From contig JAAXWP010000023.1 in NCBI GenBank assembly GCA_013334925.1, positions 1-40,671 on the forward strand: 40,671 nucleotides of DNA, given 5' to 3'. Under the pieces are notes generated by a model, which saw only the letters and a list, made by a program, of their open reading frames with translations, was not told the origin of the DNA and made no database searches. The stretch comes from Chlorobiaceae bacterium (lineage in GTDB: Bacteria > Bacteroidota > Chlorobiia > Chlorobiales > Chlorobiaceae). Each line of letters starts with the position of its first letter. The first letter of the stretch is position 1. The position numbers were made by a program, and so were the translations under genes. Positions 40,100 through 40,671 of the stretch are shown piece after piece.

Positions 40100-40120
40100 A
40101 GTCAAAAATCCATTTTGACT
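40100..40120. repeat. Inverted repeat in the attR arm
   Basis: AGTCAAAA (40100-40107) and TTTTGACT (40113-40120), 8-bp arms. It may be a weak terminator or a bound site for an accessory integration factor. Confidence 0.45.
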
Positions 40121-40135
40121 CTTGTGTGGGTAGTG

Positions 40136-40146
40136 TTTTGGGTATA
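40136..40146. promoter_or_regulatory. Arm-type integrase site in attR
   Basis: TTTTGGGTATA is the exact reverse complement of the TATACCCAAAA found at 273-283 and 295-305. It lies 43 bp from the attR core. Mirror placement on both arms is what lambda-type integrases require. Confidence 0.6.
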
Positions 40147-40188
40147 GAATATTTTGCGATAGCTGGAAAGGTTTATTAGGTGTGGCTT

Positions 40189-40210
40189 TTCGAGTCCCGC
40201 CATCTCCACT
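40189..40210 (+). repeat. attR core (22-bp direct repeat with attL)
   Basis: Same 22 bp as 106-127. Host DNA resumes at once with the native ssrA terminator. This fixes the right end of the prophage. Confidence 0.92.
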
Positions 40211-40213
40211 ATG

Positions 40214-40250
40214 GGCAGGTCCAATCAGTATCGGGGCCTGCCTTTTTTTT
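40214..40250 (+). terminator. Original host ssrA terminator, now displaced
   Basis: GGCAGGTCC (40214-40222) pairs with GGGCCTGCC (40234-40242) in a 9-bp stem, followed by eight T. It lies directly after attR. In the uninterrupted chromosome it would follow the tmRNA 3' end; now it is 40 kb away. Confidence 0.85.
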
Positions 40251-40412
40251 GCCCTTCCGAAACTGCCCCTACTCTCCAGTTTTTCGCATTTCTCAGCAGG
40301 CAATATCCACTGATTCGCTCTTTATCTTCATTATCTCAAATCTCCTGGCATCCCGGACTTCTGCTCTTCCATGTTTGCGCTTGCAGTACAACGTCCCCTG
40401 GTTTTTTAATTG
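40251..40412. other. Host intergenic DNA
   Basis: No gene seen. It includes most of an inverted repeat, TGGTTTTTT (40399-40407) with AAAAAACCA (40415-40423), that could end transcripts from the minus strand. Confidence 0.5.
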
Positions 40413-40568
40413 TCAAAAAACCACGACAATCGGGAATATCAACCAGCGGTTAAGAGAACATGCTAATGTCATTCGTTCTCTGATGCTGCGGAATTGCTTT
40501 TGCAGTACCTTGCGTCCCATCTCCGTTTCGTTCACATGAGAACGGATGGTGGCCTGCCGGTTAGTCAT
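40413..40568 (-). CDS. Small ORF overlapping the sigma factor stop
   Basis: 51 residues, MTNRQATIRSHVNETEMGRK to CSLNRWLIFPIVVVF. Its ATG overlaps the sigma stop (ATGACTAA), so it would be translationally coupled. A basic N-terminus and hydrophobic end suggest a small membrane-linked protein or a truncated anti-sigma factor. Only composition and position support it. Confidence 0.4.
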   Translation of the reverse strand: MTNRQATIRSHVNETEMGRKVLQKQFRSIRERMTLACSLNRWLIFPIVVVF

Positions 40569-40671
40569 TGGAATCCACTCGAAAATATTCTTTCAGCAAT
40601 AAGGTTCGGCCTGTAGCCAGCCACTGCCTGATGGTTTCAACCGGCTGGTCCATGATGGTCGAAATCTCCTG
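40561..40671 (-). CDS. ECF-type RNA polymerase sigma factor, C-terminal end
   Basis: The last 36 residues of a gene that enters from the right edge. QEISTIMDQPVETIRQWLAT and GRTLLLKEYF are region 4.2, the helix-turn-helix that binds the -35 box. Host chromosome gene, intact to its TAA as far as seen; not disturbed by the prophage. Confidence 0.85.
   Translation of the reverse strand, partial: QEISTIMDQPVETIRQWLATGRTLLLKEYFRVDSND

Larger units (their letters stand above)
106..40210. mobile_element. Complete HK97-like siphoprophage integrated in ssrA
   Basis: The element runs from one exact 22-bp repeat to the other, about 40.1 kb. It contains integrase, repressor, replication, terminase, portal, protease, capsid, connectors, tail tube, frameshifted tail chaperones, tape measure, fibres and lysis genes in the usual siphophage order. 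No structural gene I recognise is broken, so the prophage looks intact. The 1.7-10.4 kb part is cargo: it is more A+T-rich by eye than the head and tail genes and has defence-type functions. The long tape measure and absence of sheath or baseplate-wedge genes indicate a long non-contractile tail. Confidence 0.95.

Noticed and set aside
40180-40539. 119-codon plus-strand frame after attR
   Set aside because: It overlaps attR, the ssrA terminator and the minus-strand sigma end; composition is not gene-like.

Overview
The window holds one complete, integrated temperate siphophage of about 40.1 kb, with short pieces of the bacterial host chromosome at each end. The phage sits in the 3' end of the host tmRNA gene (ssrA). 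A 22-bp direct repeat (106-127 and 40189-40210) marks attL and attR. The host tmRNA terminator now lies beyond attR at 40214-40250, and the phage supplies a new hairpin right after attL. The host part at the right end is the C-terminus of an ECF-type sigma factor on the minus strand. The host is a bacterium with a one-piece tmRNA that does not encode CCA. Many genes have C/A-rich leaders without a Shine-Dalgarno sequence, which fits the Bacteroidota/Chlorobiota side of the tree. A green sulfur bacterium is my best guess, but this is weak inference.

Layout. 1-324: ssrA 3' end, attL, replacement terminator and iterated integrase arm-type sites. 325-1593: tyrosine integrase. 1717-10375: a visibly A+T-richer cargo region packed with defence-type genes. 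These are a restriction endonuclease, a beta-order DNA methyltransferase and an AlkA-like DNA glycosylase in one tight operon; an Mrr-type nuclease; a modified-DNA-reader/HNH nuclease; an unknown 208-residue protein; and a 46-pentapeptide-repeat protein. 10481-11899 (minus strand): an Abi-alpha/DUF4393 protein downstream of a self-cleaving S24 repressor, the lysogenic transcript. 12005-16350: early genes, including an AlpA-like regulator, small membrane proteins, a Ref-like nuclease, a PD-(D/E)xK nuclease, and a replication protein whose coding sequence carries helically phased iterons (candidate origin), ending with an HNH nuclease.

16399-30367: packaging and head genes of the HK97 type (P27 small terminase, TerL, portal, S49 prohead protease, major capsid, connectors, tail tube). 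A ParB-like protein and a TET-associated-type glycosyltransferase sit between the two terminase genes. A RadC / RarA-C-like / LPD29-like block lies between TerL and portal, and a tRNA-Met(CAT) gene follows the capsid region. 29906-39901: tail chaperones with a programmed -1 frameshift, an 1134-residue tape measure, tail fibre genes, lysis genes (LydA-like holin candidate, amidase, second holin-like protein) and more fibre modules. 39937-40188: a promoter, a strong stem-loop and a terminator that look like a small RNA gene, then attR.

How it works together: integrase and paired arm sites handle integration; the S24 repressor and TTGGAC repeats hold lysogeny while Abi is made from the same transcript; the cargo genes give the lysogen several defence layers; the early block copies DNA from the internal iterons; the late block builds a long-tailed siphovirus. 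The most novel points are the glycosylase in the restriction operon, the ParB-glycosyltransferase pair inside the terminase locus of a phage that also carries modification-dependent nucleases, the phased iterons, and the small RNA candidate.
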